From Hydnum rufescens UP504 (Eukaryota; Basidiomycota; Agaricomycetes; Cantharellales; Hydnaceae): a stretch of DNA of 64,000 bases. Below, piece by piece: positions 1-15,356 of the stretch (positions are counted from its first letter, which is position 1; each line of letters starts with the position of its first letter). The notes under the pieces were generated by a model, which had not been told where the DNA came from, searched no databases, and was given only the letters and a program-made list of their open reading frames with translations. Where the stretch lies: assembly GCA_014904985.1 (NCBI GenBank), contig MU129089.1, positions 62,001 to 126,000 on the forward strand. The letters are read 5' to 3'. The position numbers and the translations under genes were made by a program.

Positions 1-137
1 ATTTTCCAAAGACATAATTCAGCAAGGCTTGATAGGTAGTACACAGTTCATAGTCCACATTCTCCTGACGGATGCCGCGGGACTTTCCACCAGGCTGGAT
101 AAAAGCGGGATAAGAAAGCCGCTGCATCGTCACTGGG

Positions 138-1802
138 CTAATTAAATTTCCCAGGGACAAATGGATGAGCGGAAGACAGTCCTCCGTCGACGACGATGTT
201 TTGCCCATTGACGTAGCTTGAATTAGCTATATTGCGCCCGAGTATTGATCATTAGTAAGACACGCAGGCAGGAGGTAAACGACACGTACCGCTTGCAAGG
301 AACAGCGCAATATTGGCGATCTATACAAGTGACTGTCAATACACCAAGCCACATATAATGCCGAGTTTTGTATTACCTCTGCGATATCGCAAAAGTTCGA
401 GAAGAAAAGTGTTAGCGATTAGGCCTTTCTCGGGAACAGTAACATTCGCACCTTGCGGGAGCGAATATCGACCCAGTGGGTTCAACTGGCCGATCTTACC
501 AGCAGTCCCCTTGTTTCGTGCAGCATCAAACATCATGCCTGTCATGCCCGTCTGCAAATGCGATATGGGTGGATGTAGCTTCTACTGCGTTGTAATATAT
601 TTATCTACGCACCTCAACGACACCAGGACTGATGCTGTTTACTCGGATATTGGTGCCAGCAAGCTGGAAGGCACCGGTCTGGGCAAATGAAATCACTCTG
701 GAATATAAACGGTTGAGCTGGGAGAGGAAATCAATATCATGGCGAGGGACTACTCACGCTGCCTTGCTTGCGCTATCTGCAGAATAATGGCATCAATTTT
801 AGGGGGAACCGCCTAGGAATTGAAATGCATGTGCTGAATACTCACAGGAGCTGGATCCTGCAGCCGCACGCAAACCCGCGACTACCCAAATCCGATAAGT
901 ACACAACGTTTTCGAATCCGGGTTACAGCCACATGGACGCCTCACCGGAAGCCGTCATGAGGATACTTCCCTCGCTATCCGGTTTTTCGGCACTGATCTT
1001 CTTCATGGCGGCAGACCCATGCTTGAGAGCCAAAAAGACGCTAACGGCGAGAATAAATGTCAGACGAAAACCCGGCCGATCTCCCAGCAGGATATGAAAC
1101 GTACGAAAGGGAGTTGACACGGAACATGTTAGATACTTCTTCCGCTGTCAGGTCAGGAAACGAATTGACGCTGACAATGGCGGCCTGAATTGAAGGAGGT
1201 TCGATCTGCCAACAACACACCAGTATGATCTCTGCGTACGTTGGCAAAGAAGACGTCCAGTTTCCCTTCGTCATTGATCGCCTGATTGCACACATCCTGG
1301 ATGGCTTTTTCGTCTGAGGCGTCAGCTTGTATTGTAGTCACCTTAGACCGGGACCGTGTCAAAACCTGCTCATTGAACAGCATGTAAAAGCTGCTTACCT
1401 TGACGTCGGGATACTTGGAAACAATAGTCTCTTTCAAGTTGGGCAGGTTTTCGCCGGAATAGTCCAGCAAGTATAAATGACGGGCGCCTCCAGGATACCC
1501 ATAAGTCAGCCGAAGGGCCAGGAGAATCCAAAAGAAGAAAGATCACATTACCTTCACGAGCCCATAGCAATGCTGTCGCACGTCTGAAAGCAAGATCAAA
1601 ACTTGAGACGAATTCGTATTACTATCCAGACACACCCAATGCCCTTCAATGATCCGACGCCAGTAATAATGCATACTTTTCCTTTGAGGGTACCCCCACG
1701 GGGCCCCTCAGATACCTGATATTGTATACGTTTGAGGCGCTCAACGGTTTTCGCATAGTTATCTTGTGTTGTGGCTGGTTTGCTGCGATCAGGTGCGGCC
1801 AT
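138..1802 (-). CDS. short-chain dehydrogenase/reductase (SDR)
   Basis: Multi-exon gene read from the ATG at 1802 to a TAG at 138-140. The N-terminus has the dinucleotide-binding motif [17 protein letters not shown], with an intron straight after it and the helix [11 protein letters not shown] resuming near 1590. Further pieces in family order are [27 protein letters not shown] (acidic cofactor-contact region), KLDVFFAN (the NAG-like strand), GSILMTAS (the catalytic Ser strand), and SASKAA near 770, where the catalytic Tyr codon appears to be split by an intron. IRVNSISPG lies near 630 and the C-terminal [12 protein letters not shown] near 200. Together this is a classical NAD(P)-dependent SDR of about 290-310 residues. 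The substrate cannot be told from sequence. No lesion was found, although splice joins were placed by eye. Confidence 0.85.
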
Positions 1803-3508
1803 GGCTGGAGGTCGTTATCGCTGACTGATTAACCAGGAGCCACCTGCAGGTGGGGATTTGTGAATCCTTTAACCGAAATCCACCGGTAAGCCTAGGTACC
1901 GGTTTTTGCCGGGCGATACGTATTTCGTCGTCATGAGATCTGGAGTTTGTGCTAATCGCGGAGGCGAATGTCCAAACAGGGAGTACAGTCGATGGGTCGG
2001 ATTCTCACGGTCCAACGAGCCCGACTCAACGCCAGACAAAGTAATACGGAAACTCCCGTAGCAGCTTGGTAGGGCGGGGACATCCCACAAACCCCATTCT
2101 GCTAAATGGGGCTTGCTAGGAATTATTGTAGGGATACCTCGCATCCCTTTCCGCTGTATAGGACCGAGTTCACTGGGGATAATTTTATTTCCTTATTTGG
2201 TATACAAAAGCCAGGTATTGCGGGGACATCCCGCAGACCCTGGCTGCTGTGCGGGGTTCGTGGGGGCACCACGAACCCCAGACGATTGTGCAGGACCCAG
2301 GACATTAATTAATAATTTGTTTTTCCATATTTGGCAGACAGCGGGGAGGTATCAAAGGACAGCGTCAAGAGCATAACAAATGGAAAAATCTGCGGGAAAT
2401 ACCGAAATTGACGTGGGAATCCGACCCATTAACTGTCCAGATGCTGGTTCCTCGAAATACTTGCCGCTGATTGATATAACAACATCCCCTGCAATCTATC
2501 ATGCGTGGCTTTTGTCCCTAGCAGACGCCTTCTGTTACTCAACCTTGAGCTGTCTCCCCCGTTTTCCATCGAAATGACTTTCGTCCTGATCCATTGTCCC
2601 TGAATTTAATTTTTCCTCCCCTCTCTCAGAAGGATATGAAAGTGATTGGGCATGCTGGGACGTCTTCATAACTGACAGACATGACAACTTGGTCGCCACA
2701 GGCTCTGTATAGAAGAATCTGGGAAACCCTTAGTCCCCTGCATGCTTGCTCACTTGGAGTCTTCCAGATATCTCAGAGATAACACACTTTGTTACAGCTA
2801 TTTCAGAGATAGCTCTCTCAGAATAAGTGAGGGGAAGGCCATCATGGAGGTTGAGTGCAGGGCTCGGGCCTGACGGTCACATGATTGAAACACGCAGTCT
2901 CTGACTCTCTGGAGCTTGGGAGTGGCAGAAGTTGCAACTTGACTCGGCTATGGTGTGGGAAGTCCGACGTAGAATTAAAACATCATGTCCAACCTAAGCT
3001 GTAGCCGGGTTATATGGGTTCCATGTAACCTCTTGCTACATGACTGGCATGCCGCATGGCATTGCAATCCTATTGGCCAGTTTGAACTGAAGTAACCTTA
3101 AGCTTATTCCTACACCAAGTCACTGAGGAAAAGGCAGACCTGTGGAACCCTCATTCTAACAACCTTCATATCGCAAAGCGACAAACAAGTCCAACCATGC
3201 ACCTTGGAGCACCAGAAAATTGACTGAAGATCTGGCAGCATTAAAAATTGGGATCGACCGGTGCAATCCTTTGCAGAAAACGGGACAATGCAAGTATTCA
3301 ATTGTTGTCGTCGTCATGAATTGGAGCGAAGGTGACGCAAGAGAACGTCAGGTCGATGACGTCGCAACAAGCCGCTTGACGCCCCGTTTCATTGTTGTAA
3401 TTCTTCGCATGAATTTCGCCTTTGTTTTGTGAGTCGAGGACAAAGATTTCGGAGAACAGCTACGACGGAACGCCACCTGCCGGAACCAAACTTGGCATCT
3501 ATGTCCCC
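1803..3508. other. intergenic region with short repeats, no gene recognised
   Basis: This 1.7 kb stretch separates the SDR gene from the histidine kinase. Only short open frames without recognisable motifs occur. It contains two copies of CGGGGACATCCC (2075-2086 and 2221-2232) in a similar context, and a perfect inverted repeat at 2253-2279. Around 2770-2820 there are several short TCTCAGAGATA-like repeats. It should also hold the histidine kinase promoter and possibly an upstream exon. Confidence 0.5.
2253..2279. repeat. perfect 11-bp inverted repeat (hairpin)
   Basis: GGGGTTCGTGG (2253-2263) is followed after a 5-nt loop by its exact reverse complement CCACGAACCCC (2269-2279). The hairpin is GC-rich and could form in DNA or RNA. 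It sits just downstream of the second CGGGGACATCCC copy, which suggests a small repeat family. No RNA gene signature is visible. Confidence 0.8.
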
Positions 3509-6500
3509 ATGAACCACATTACCAGTGGCCAGCGTACGCCCAGCACCGATGCTGCTGAGATTCCTAATACTCTCCAGGGCCTTGACGTAGCCTCACATTC
3601 CTACCTCGACGCGTCCCTCTTGACGACCCCTCCATCACATCCAAATCCTTGCCCTCCAGACCATAGCGAGTCTGGCAAACACTTGGATAGCATTCCATTC
3701 ATGGGGACTTCCTCATCGCCTCTTGTAGACGCTGTGCCACTTGTGGCCTTTCCACCGGCTGGTAAAGATGGAAGTGTCCGTTCCTTGACGTCCCCGACCA
3801 CGGACACCAACTCGGATATGTCTGGTATCCAAGGGGACTATATAGAGAAGGCACCTAATTGCTCCCCATCTGGAGAGTCGTATGCCGAGGGGATTTTTGC
3901 CCCAATAAGGCTGCCAACTCTCACTTATTCGGATATTGGCGACAAATATTCACTCCCTCTCCCGAAGCGTTTTTCAACACCTGCCCTGGCCACAAATCCG
4001 CTGCATTCTCCCTTTCTCCTTCAAAATCCTCTTACGGTTTCTATTGAACGTAGACGACCTATCCCTGGCGTGCGGGCCCCAAGTTCGCCGGATACAATAA
4101 CCAAACGTTCCATTTCTCAAAGGCGGGCCGGAGAGCGCTTGGTGCTTAATGATGAAGACGCTTCAATGGCAGAATCACGAGGGCCATCGCTCCCGACGCG
4201 ATCTGAAACCTCGACGCATACATCTACTCCAACAAGATCCCACGATCCTGCTACAGCAATTGCCGATGCCGCCACGATGCGATGGGCTGGGGCCAATGCA
4301 AGAATTGCTCCTCTGACACTCTCTTCTCCCGAAAGTTTGTATTCTGGTGATAACTTACAACGGCCACATTCCTGATGTGTTCCCAAACAGGAGAATTAAT
4401 GGATCCGTTAGGCCACTTGGTATCCGCGATGTCAACCCCTCTCGCTCAATCGGATACCAATCCGGCCCACCCGTGGTCTTCATCAGACACCGAAGTGGGC
4501 GATTTGAACTTCGCCTGTGCCCATGAAGACGGACTGTGTTTGGGTCCTGACATTGTCCAGAAGACGGAAGACATCCACAACGCTCCATCTCCAGACCATT
4601 TCTCTCACCCTGTGGGCAGCAAGTCAACGTCACAAGTCCCACCCTCGGAGGACCCGTCCAGGGGGAGCCACAACATTGTCACAAGCGAAGATCCAGCACG
4701 TACCAGGAATGGCCATGTGCTGCGATCCCCAGTCATCCAACCGCGAGAAGAAACAAGATTGCCTGATCTGGGTTACCTGACCCCATCCCATGAGCCGGAG
4801 AGACGGAAAGCGCTGCACAAGTGTGTATAATCATCTACGACTCGAAACCAGTTGAACACATCTAACTGACACATATCCCAATCATCAGATACCATGTTTT
4901 ACAAACTGCTCCCGACGTCAACTTCGATCGAATTGTGCATTTAGCAAAATTAGTTTTTGGTGTCAAATGGGTCTCCATTTCCCTTGTAGGCGACGAAGAA
5001 CAGCAAGTCTTTCCAAGCGATCTCGATGAGTCTCGCCTGATTGTCCAGTATCTTGAACAGGTTTTACGAACAGATATCCGGCCTTGATTTCGATGCCGTG
5101 GAGCGAGTCTTGTCCTTTTGTGCACACTCCATTTTAAAGCAGTAAGTTTTGTAATTGAATTGGTATTATCGTTTTTTCAACTTTTACGCTGTAAGGAGCG
5201 ATATTCTCGTGGTTTTGGATACATTAAATGACTCGAGGTTTTCAAATAATGTGGGTGTACCAGCGATGCACTATTGATAGTTGACTTGTTTCACCACACA
5301 TCTCTGATTAGGGATACGCTCGAGAGACCTCACACCTACGGTTTTATGCTGGATGCCCGCTGACGACGGTGGATGGTGAGGCCATTCGGGGGTCTGCAAT
5401 TGATTCATGCTCACATTGTAGCTCACGAAGGCTATAACATTGGTAGCATTTGCATACTTGATGATCAACCTCGATCAGAATTTACGGCGAGGCAACGACT
5501 CACGCTGAAAGAATTTGCGGTTCGTGGTTATATGGGCTATTACAGCGATGTCCTCAATCCAGGTTTCAGGATCTCACCGTGCGTGAGATGGAGCTATGGC
5601 GGGATAAAGTTAGTCTGCATTGCATTATTGCGTATGTCAGACAGACTAGAGCTCACTACTACTCTCAGATTCAATTGAGAATCCGTGACCGGATACAGAC
5701 CTCTGTCAGTGGCTTGGTGTCGAGATCCTTCCGATTCGCTTATATCTCTATCTTTTAGATGGAAAGTTTCACTCGGGAATGTCTAGAGATGGACGGTGTT
5801 GAACCCCACAGTTTGGCTCCCGAGGATAACATGCAGAGGGTGTATGAAAGCGCATCGCAACTTGTCAAGCGCACCCTTGATGTCGAGGGTGCTGTGGTCG
5901 CTGATGTGTCTAATTTTGAGGTGCTCCACACAGTATCTGCCCCAAACCAGACGAACCCTACGAAACGATATCATGGTAATTTATTTGAAGCAGCCAGTCA
6001 TCGATCCGATTTATACCCACCACGTACTACCGCCCCGGACACACATGAAAATGTGAGTATTGTTGCGGACCATTTGCATGAATATGGACGGATACCTGCT
6101 CTGCCTATTCTCGGTGCGGCGGAATCGGGGACTCCGTCTCCCACTCGACATTCGTCCCTGTCTGGCGAGGATCACGCTAAGCTTGCTGCCTTCCTTACGG
6201 ACTATCCCGATGGTAAGATGTACGAGAGAGTCGTGCCTGGCTACTTTCGTGGGCTGGTCCCTCCCGATATTCAGTATGCGATGGGTGCGCTTGTGTCTGC
6301 AAGAGGCCTGGAGACAAAAACTGAAACAATTCATCTTTGACTCGTAGTCGTTCCTATCTTTAATGTGGACGGCCGACCATTCGTTTTGCTTTGCACATAT
6401 ACAACTGATCGAACTGAACACCTCCTGGAGGGTTACGAGATGCAATACCTTCGCGCCATTGGCGTCATCATTCTCAGCGCGATACTAAAGCGTCGTATGA

Positions 6501-9384
6501 TCCTGGCAGATAAAGCAAAAAGTTTATTCATATCTAAGTCAGTTAACTGTCAGGATTATGTTGTCATTAGTAGCAGGATCTAATCATTGTTCTGCCCCTA
6601 GTATTTCGCATGAATTAAGGTACGGGTGCCAACTGAGAGCTTGATCATTCGTGTCTGACCCTAGGCCTGCTGTCTCAGAACACCACTACATGGGGTATGA
6701 TTCCATTGTTAGGCAGACCTCGCGGAATGCTGGAACTCACATCTATCATAGATTCTCGCCGCAGCAGAACTCCTAGGGGACACAGGTCTCTCATTGACCC
6801 AAAATTCCTTTTTGCAAACGGTGCAAGCCTGTGGGACCTCTTTAGTTGAAACCGTAAATCATGTCCTAGACTTCAGCAAACTCTCTGGAAATACGAAAAT
6901 TGGGGCGATGAAACGAACACCGTGAGTGTGAGCCTCGTAATTCGCCATCATTTATCCTTAAGGCTCCTTTCCTTCAGGACTGATCTGGTGAACCTACTGG
7001 AAGAGACAGGTGGGCGTCCAATCAGGCTTGTCCTCGCGTCAGGTGCTGATGAATATTGGTACGCTAGTTGAGGGTGCCTGGGTCGGATCGCGTGCTCGAG
7101 CCGTTTACGGTGCGTCGGAGATCGGGACTGCTTACTCCCCACCAAAACGCGGGCTTGGGGTTGGCAGCGGAGGTATCCCATCGTCTTCTGTGGTCGAGAC
7201 TGTCCTGGATGTCGGGCATCGCGAAGAGGTATGCACGCCATCTTTGCAACTACGGTTCCCAAGATTCTGATTCACACCGTAACAGGGATGGTTTCTGAAA
7301 TGCGAGAAGGGTGGAATCCGTCGAATCTTGATGAATGTAATGGGAAATAGTCTCAAGGTGAAATTTCACCTGTTTCCCGATGCTTGATTCACTGACCTGT
7401 TCACCTTCTCTGCAGTTTACTTCTGTAAATGTTACATCTTTATCCTTGGAAGTCATGGGCTGATTATTTCTCCTCCTAGTCTGGCTTTATACATGTTATG
7501 TTGCGCGAGTTGCCATCCGAACCTGAATCCAAGACTCTTAATATTGAGCTGGCCGTTATTGATTCTGGAAAAGTATTAATGTTTTTCTTCTACGAAACCC
7601 CGAAGCAATCTGACATTCAAGCCACAGGGAATTAGCAAGGATTTTTTGAAGGTTCGCTATTTCTTATATTTCTTGTGGAATAGTTCCCGACTATCACGAT
7701 GCGCTACAGAACCAGCTCTTCCACCCATTCTCCCAAGAAAACCCATTGCAGACCGGGACTGGTCTAGGGCTGGCGATCGTCAACAGCATTGTGAAGTCGA
7801 ATGGAATCAACGGCAAAGTTGACGTTTGGAGTTCGGAAGGAGTTGGGACAGAGATACGGATGACAATCGAGACCGAACTTCCATCACGATCGAAGACGGA
7901 ACAGCCAGAGTTCCTTCCGCCCATCGTTGAGAAGCTTAACTTTGCTCGCATTGCAATGCTTGGCTTCGATCCTACCGTATCCGGGCAGAAGTTATTGTAT
8001 GATGTTCTACGTTCATATCTCATCAACTGGTGGGATGCTAGCATCGCGGAGACTCGCGGAGATGCGAACATACTGGTGCTCAACGAGGATATGTCCGCGT
8101 TGCACGGCCTCGTACGGACCCGAGATATCACACGACCGATTGTCCTATTGACGACCTTGCGTGGAGACGATGGGTTATCGTCTGTTTTGGAATCTCTTGA
8201 TACATTGGGTGGTTTCTATCGCGTTGTTTTTAAACCCTGTCGCCCGTCGCACCTTTTCGCTGCCCTCAAGGACTGTGTTCAGGTGCTAACGAGAAGATCA
8301 ACGGCCCCTCCAGATTCTGTGGCTTCTTCTGCAACGAGACTCCTGACGCAACGCCGACATCTTATGTTCTCAGACGAGGATGACTCACGAGAAGAGCCCG
8401 GACAGACTGCATTTGGAAGTGGCCCTAGACGATCCCCTTTCCTTGGTCCTCGACAAAGCGTTCCACGGCGTCGATCAGATGAATTACTGCCCAAGAAAAG
8501 GCCAGCAATGCCTGTCCGGAGCACTACGTTCGTTTCGAATTCCTCGAAGCAATCCGTTTTCACTACGGCAACTGCGGCATCCAGAATGCAAGTGCCCTCC
8601 GCCCCACATACTCCCCCTGACCCTCCCGGAACCGTGGCTCTTGCGGATGGCTCCAGTCTTGTCCTGGACTCTATTCGAAGGTCTATTACAAACACCCCTA
8701 CAAGAGTTCTTGTCGTTGAAGACAATGCTGTGAATCGATCCTTACTTGTGCAATGGCTCCACAAGAAGGTAGAACCTCCGCTGGTAGTTCCATGGCACCA
8801 TGCTTAATTTCTTCTTTATAGGAATTGCTATGCGAGGAAGCTTCCGATGGTCAACAGGCAGTTGATTTGTTCGTCGCAAATCCCCCTGGGTACTTCGAGT
8901 AAGCTTGATTCTTTGGACCTTGGATTTGGCCTAGTGAAATCCTTTCATTTCCTCAGGATCATTCTGATTGATCTTCAAATGCCTGTACTTGATGGTGATG
9001 TCACATTCAAAACCCTCAACATTGCGTCTGGATGTTTACCTCTGTCATACACAGGTGTCGCCGCAACCAAGACCATCCGTAAGATCGAGAGAGCCCGGGG
9101 TCCAGGTCTCTTCCACAACCGGCTCTCGAGAGTTTAGACGATTCTACATTACCTCCGCCACGGCATGCCCCCCAATGTGTTAAGATTGTTGCGTTGTCAG
9201 GTTTGGCCAGCAAAGACGACAAAATCCGGGCATTCAATGCTGGAGTAGATGGCTAGTACGCGTGCTCCACTGTTATGAGTGTAACGCACCTACTAATATA
9301 TCTCATTCGGGTAGTCTGGTCAAGCCTGTCTCCTTTAAGATGCTTAATCTCCTATTTGCTCCCCCCTCGGATGCTCAGAGCTGA
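3509..9384 (+). CDS. GAF-containing hybrid histidine kinase
   Basis: Large multi-exon sensor kinase. A Ser/Pro-rich N-terminal region (exon 1 to 4346, intron 4347-4390) is followed by a GAF domain at about 4890-5520, with GVKWVSISLVGDEEQQ, SFCAHSIL, LRFYAGCPL and HEGYNIGSICILDDQPR. The HisKA H-box ISHELRTPLHG at 6601-6690 is split by an intron inside the Arg codon. HATPase motifs follow: N box NVMGNSLKFT (about 7340), G1 IDSGKGIS, F box FHPFSQ and G2 GTGLGLAIV (about 7770). A receiver-like segment with poor acidic residues comes next (7920-8280). The terminal receiver has VVEDN, the phospho-acceptor Asp in LIDLQMPVLDG (about 8970), ALSG and LVKP, ending TGA 9382-9384. It should autophosphorylate on His and relay to its own receiver and then to an HPt protein. 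The start is the first in-frame ATG of exon 1; an upstream exon is possible. Joins around 5040-5090 are uncertain. Confidence 0.88.
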
Positions 9385-9713
9385 CTTCTAGCAGTCCTGG
9401 CACCTATTTATTATTTCTACTATTTGTCCCATTTTAAATTACTCGTACTTACTCCAACCCATAAGGGTTCTCCCCATTGACAAGTCTAGAGCACCATATA
9501 TCATGTACCCTGTTTCTAGAGACTGGCGAATAGTTCCAACTGTATCAACCAATCAAGTTACACATCCAAATGCGCTGGACCGATCGAGGCCATCAGAGGC
9601 CAATGTTAATGGCAATAAAATTGAAGCAGTCCGATTTGTAACCAGGATACAGACGTATATCTACAAAGCGATGGAGGGGTGTGCATGGAAAGTCCCTGAT
9701 AACCACCGAAAAT

Positions 9714-11512
<1,799 letters not shown>

Positions 11513-11750
11513 CGTCTGGCTCTGGTTTTTAAACGAGTTGTTCAGAAGGAAGGGAAGGTTGAAATCAAGAAAAAGTTTGAAATGACTCCAAGGTACAGAA
11601 AATGGAATTTGCCGGTATGAAGAATTCGGCCGACACCACCAATGATCCAAATGCTCGAGGTTCAGGCCTGGATGAGACTCACCATGCCACATTAGAAAGT
11701 GTCCAGAGAAGGATTGTACAAATACTAGAAATAAATAACCCTCTGCAGTC

Positions 11751-13247
11751 TCATAGATCCCACTTCCACGAGAACGGCGTGCCCCGTTTTCGTGCATTGG
11801 AAGCTCTACTGCTGGTGGATGATGGTCTGCCCGTGGTAATTCTGAGTAAATTTTTGGATTTCTGAAGAGAGCGGGACTTACGTAGAACCACTAACTGTGG
11901 CAGAGCGCGAAGAAGTGGGGGTTGTGCTGTTCGCATTTCCGACCAAAGCTTGCGTATTGAACGCCCTAGTGGAACCTGATTCAAGTGCCCACTGGATACC
12001 TCCCATCACGTGAGATAAAAATAAAGGATCCTGCATTGAGAGTCAGTCAAATAGGTGTTCGGAGGGAAGATTGTATGCGAGCAGAAGATGAAATGCACCT
12101 CCCATGTCTCGCTCAAGTGACCGAGAGACGTATACCAGCTCCTCCCAATGCCCGTGACAGGCGCGGAAGCGCCACCCATAAGTGCCCCTGCTCCATGTTC
12201 CTGCCCCCAGGCTATATCAAGAAAGGTTAAATGTCTTCATTCGCAGAACAAAAAAAACCTAGTGAAGGGACCTATGGGATGCGGACTTCCTTGATTGTAC
12301 ACGCGCGTTCCGGTGTCTAAAGGATCAAGTATCATACTGACAATCCCGAGAGCAGAATGACGGGACAAACCAGTATACGTGGATTCGTCCACAGTTAGCA
12401 GCACAAAGGCCCCAAGGGAACGTGGATCCGACTTGAAATTATACCTGGAAAGCGAAACTATGAATGAGGATTGCAGATTGACAATGCTCGAGAAGCAAAA
12501 TGATGAACATTTCATCTTGAACGGGCCATCGCGTCGGCAGGCCGCTGGTGCTAGGGTTTGACGAATTCAAAACAACTATAGTCTGAAAATTTTCCAAAAT
12601 CATTACACGTATCCTTATCTTGGTGAGTATGGTGGAGTAGCGCACGGCGTTGGTCAACGGTGGGTGATAGTCGAAATACGCGCCTCGAAGAGAAATGAAT
12701 GGTGAGAAGGGTTAACGAAAAATATGGGACCAATAGGTGGAAATATTACCAGTCTCATTCCCAAAGAACGGTGTCTCTGTTAGAGAGTCTGATGAAGAGT
12801 GGACACCGATATAGTTGCCGCCCAGTGCAAGATACTGCTGGAATGCCGCCTGGAAATAATAACCAGGTTCATTTTATTGCGATAAAAACAAATAGTCAGA
12901 TGTAAGTCCTCACTTTCTCATCAGTGTTTAACACCTCGACCCGTACGGTCGCATTGGAGTCAGTAGTGGACAGAAAAAGAATGGCATCGTAGTTGGAAAG
13001 ATTAGACTGAGTAAAGAAGGTATTATCCTCTGTGGCATCAAACAAGACGTTGTATTTCGACGTCTGCGACTGAAGTGCTGAAATTGCAGTGGGTATGGAC
13101 TCGTGGCGAAAGCTGTCGTCATTGGTGATGAGCCTAGCGTTCCAACAATTATCGGCGAGGTGCGTACCCAAGGGTGCGGGAGTAAATGAGCACCTTCGGT
13201 AGGGCCATAGCCAGAGGTAAGGAAAACAGGGAAAGCAAGAATAACAT
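11751..13247 (-). CDS. secreted ThuA-like domain protein
   Basis: The start ATG at 13247 begins a signal peptide, MLFLLSLFSLPLAMA, followed by KVLIYSRTLG. An intron then joins to FRHESIPTAISALQS, YNVLFDATEDNTFF and NYDAILFLSTT. Downstream exons carry GLPTRWPVQDEM, FKSDPRSLGAFVLLTVDES, GSPHPIG and HVMGGIQWALESGSTRAF, all hallmarks of the ThuA-like (trehalose-utilisation/glutamine-amidotransferase-like) fold in fungal extracellular proteins. The tail is Ser/Thr-rich (SRSATVSGST, then SSTSSRAS), typical of a glycosylated stalk. The final exon and stop (11751) are the least certain part; another intron could extend it. It is divergent from the DUF7918 gene with about 180 bp between start codons. 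Confidence 0.8.
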
Positions 13248-13425
13248 CAGTTGACGGTGGAAGCAAGCTGCATCCTAAAGTTGTCAGCAAACTTGAGTCA
13301 TCATTCCACGACCCGGAAGGTGCCGTGCTTGATTCCGCACCGCGTTCGTCTCAACTACCTAAGGTTGACTTATTACCCCTCCGTCTACGCGTTTTTAGAC
13401 TCAATATCAGTCCCACTCGATCCTG

Positions 13426-14792
13426 ATGGTTCGAGTTCCCGATAGCGGCGTGTCTATTACGGTTCAATGTGAGGGAGAGGATCTGCCCGAATACGCGCAT
13501 GAAGTCGACGACAAATCCAAATCAGCCACTTGTTACATCCCATCGGTGGAGGGAAAGGTATGACTCTCTCAAGACGGGAGACCATAGCTTCAGAAGGAAG
13601 GGTTTTTTTTTTTCATAGCATTTCCAACTTTGCTTCTTGCGCCCTGCATCGAAGACCTCATTGATCTTCCGAGTGTACTTTGATGGACGACGAGCCCCCG
13701 GGATAAATTTTGTTTCTGGATCGTCCAAGAAGGATCAAATAACAATACAGGATTCAGCTCGTGTTGATGGATCCATGAAAAGACGGTGGTTTTATCGTCC
13801 TTGATGCTCATCGTGCTTTCGAACTGACATCGTGCATGTATCTAGTTTGGTCTTTTCTCAATTGAAGCTCACTGGTACATGGCATGATAATTGCTATAGC
13901 TTATTTGCTTATTACCTTGAGCTCAGATGAGGAAGATGCTCTCTCCACCAGATCCTACATTGGCATCGATGCGTTGGGGACCATTCAAGTGATGATGTCC
14001 CACGCTGTTTTTGTTCCACATTCTTTTCCCCATGCACGTGCGGTTGATAATTGGTATAACGATATCGTGCATTCTGGGGCTATCCACGAACGTGTAAAGA
14101 AAGATGGCGGTCATATCGTGTCGTGAGCTCTGGCCATATTACTTTTCTGCTTACATGGCTAGCTCAATCTGGATGCTCAGGCTCGGGGAGGAAATAAGGG
14201 CACCTAGATTTGCTTCATCGGGGGGAGAATGGCGTGCACTTGGCCCTCCACAATACAGTTGAGCACTTACCCTGTCCTCCTCTCACATGATCTCATTGGA
14301 TGTTGTTTTACAGAGGTCACCTTTCGATATGCCCCTTACGGTTCGTACTTTTCTTATGCTGATATGATCATGATATGGGCCCCTTGATGCCGATTTAGAT
14401 GTCCTTCGCGCTAGAGAGATCATCCCCAGTCCACCAGTGCTACCAGCAACTACGAGTGTCACCAGCTTATATGATCGTACTACATCTAATCCCCTGCCTC
14501 CCGCAAAAGTCAAACGTGAAAGAGAAGACGCTGATGATCTCTCAGATCAGTCAGGCTTTTCAGATGAAGAAGAGGCCAGCATGTATGCGCGCTTAGTGGT
14601 ATGTCTATGTTTCTCTCTGGCATACTTTTTCTGGTTCCTTCTCTTCCAGAAGCATTCACGCTTGACTGTTTGCCACAGGCCAAGAAAATGGCTAAACGAT
14701 CGAGGTTGGCCAAGATCAAAATAGAAGAAAATAGCATTCCCGCTGGGATCTTCAAACGCGGCGAAGTAATCGACCTCACAGTGGATGATTAA
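13426..14792 (+). CDS. DUF7918-type basidiomycete protein
   Basis: Starts MVRVPDSGVSITVQCEGE (13426) and continues EDLPEYAHEVDD and SATCYIPSVEGK up to a GT donor. After an intron with a long T-run come FRVYFDGRRAPG and DGSMKRRWFYRP, then SDEEDALSTRSYIGIDALG, IHERVKKDGGHIVS, VTFRYAPYG and DVLRAREIIPSP. The C-terminal part is charged and nuclear-looking: KVKREREDADDLSDQSGFS, then AKKMAKRSRLAKIKIEE, ending EVIDLTVDD with TAA 14790-14792. EY...TCYI...FRVYFDG and ALGTI followed by RYAP are the arrangement of the fungal DUF7918 family, of unknown function. The closing DLTVDD resembles a SUMO-interacting motif (inference). Confidence 0.75.
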
Positions 14793-15356
14793 TTGAAATT
14801 TCCCCGCTGAGGCTGTTCTCAAGGTGCGCACTGTCCAATGCTCTGGCGTAGCCCGCGCACAATTTGAATGTTAACGCGTGACTTGCTGTCTTTCGACCAA
14901 TGATTTCGACCAATGAACAGAGCTCGAGCTGGTACTAATGGCCTATTAGATGGTGCAAATAGCTTACATCTCCAAGTCTAAAAAGCACGGCGCCTTTCTC
15001 TATGCGCTTATCAAGGAACTGAACACGGGAACCTACAACCCGAAATGCTGGCCTTAATTCTCTTTCCACGCTCAGCTCCTCCTTGGGCGGTGAAATGGAA
15101 GGTACTATACGGAGCTATCGGACTTCCTACCCGGGAGCTAGGATGTAGAACAATAATGCTAGATGTGCTATATTGTACAATTACAAAAAAAAACCGCACA
15201 GGCCGTGCGTTTGGCAATACGTTGTACAGTCTTGAGAAAGTACCAATCGGGGTGGGATTGAACAGAAAGAAAGCCATATCGATATCACCAGTCCTTTGAC
15301 GAGGTAGGGAGTCCAGACCAGCATGAGAAGACGTGCCCTCGCAATCGGACTCTCGC
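14793..15356. other. intergenic, no gene recognised
   Basis: Convergent spacer between the DUF7918 gene (+) and the DUF1295 gene (-). Only short frames without motifs were seen. It should hold the 3' ends of both transcripts. Confidence 0.5.
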
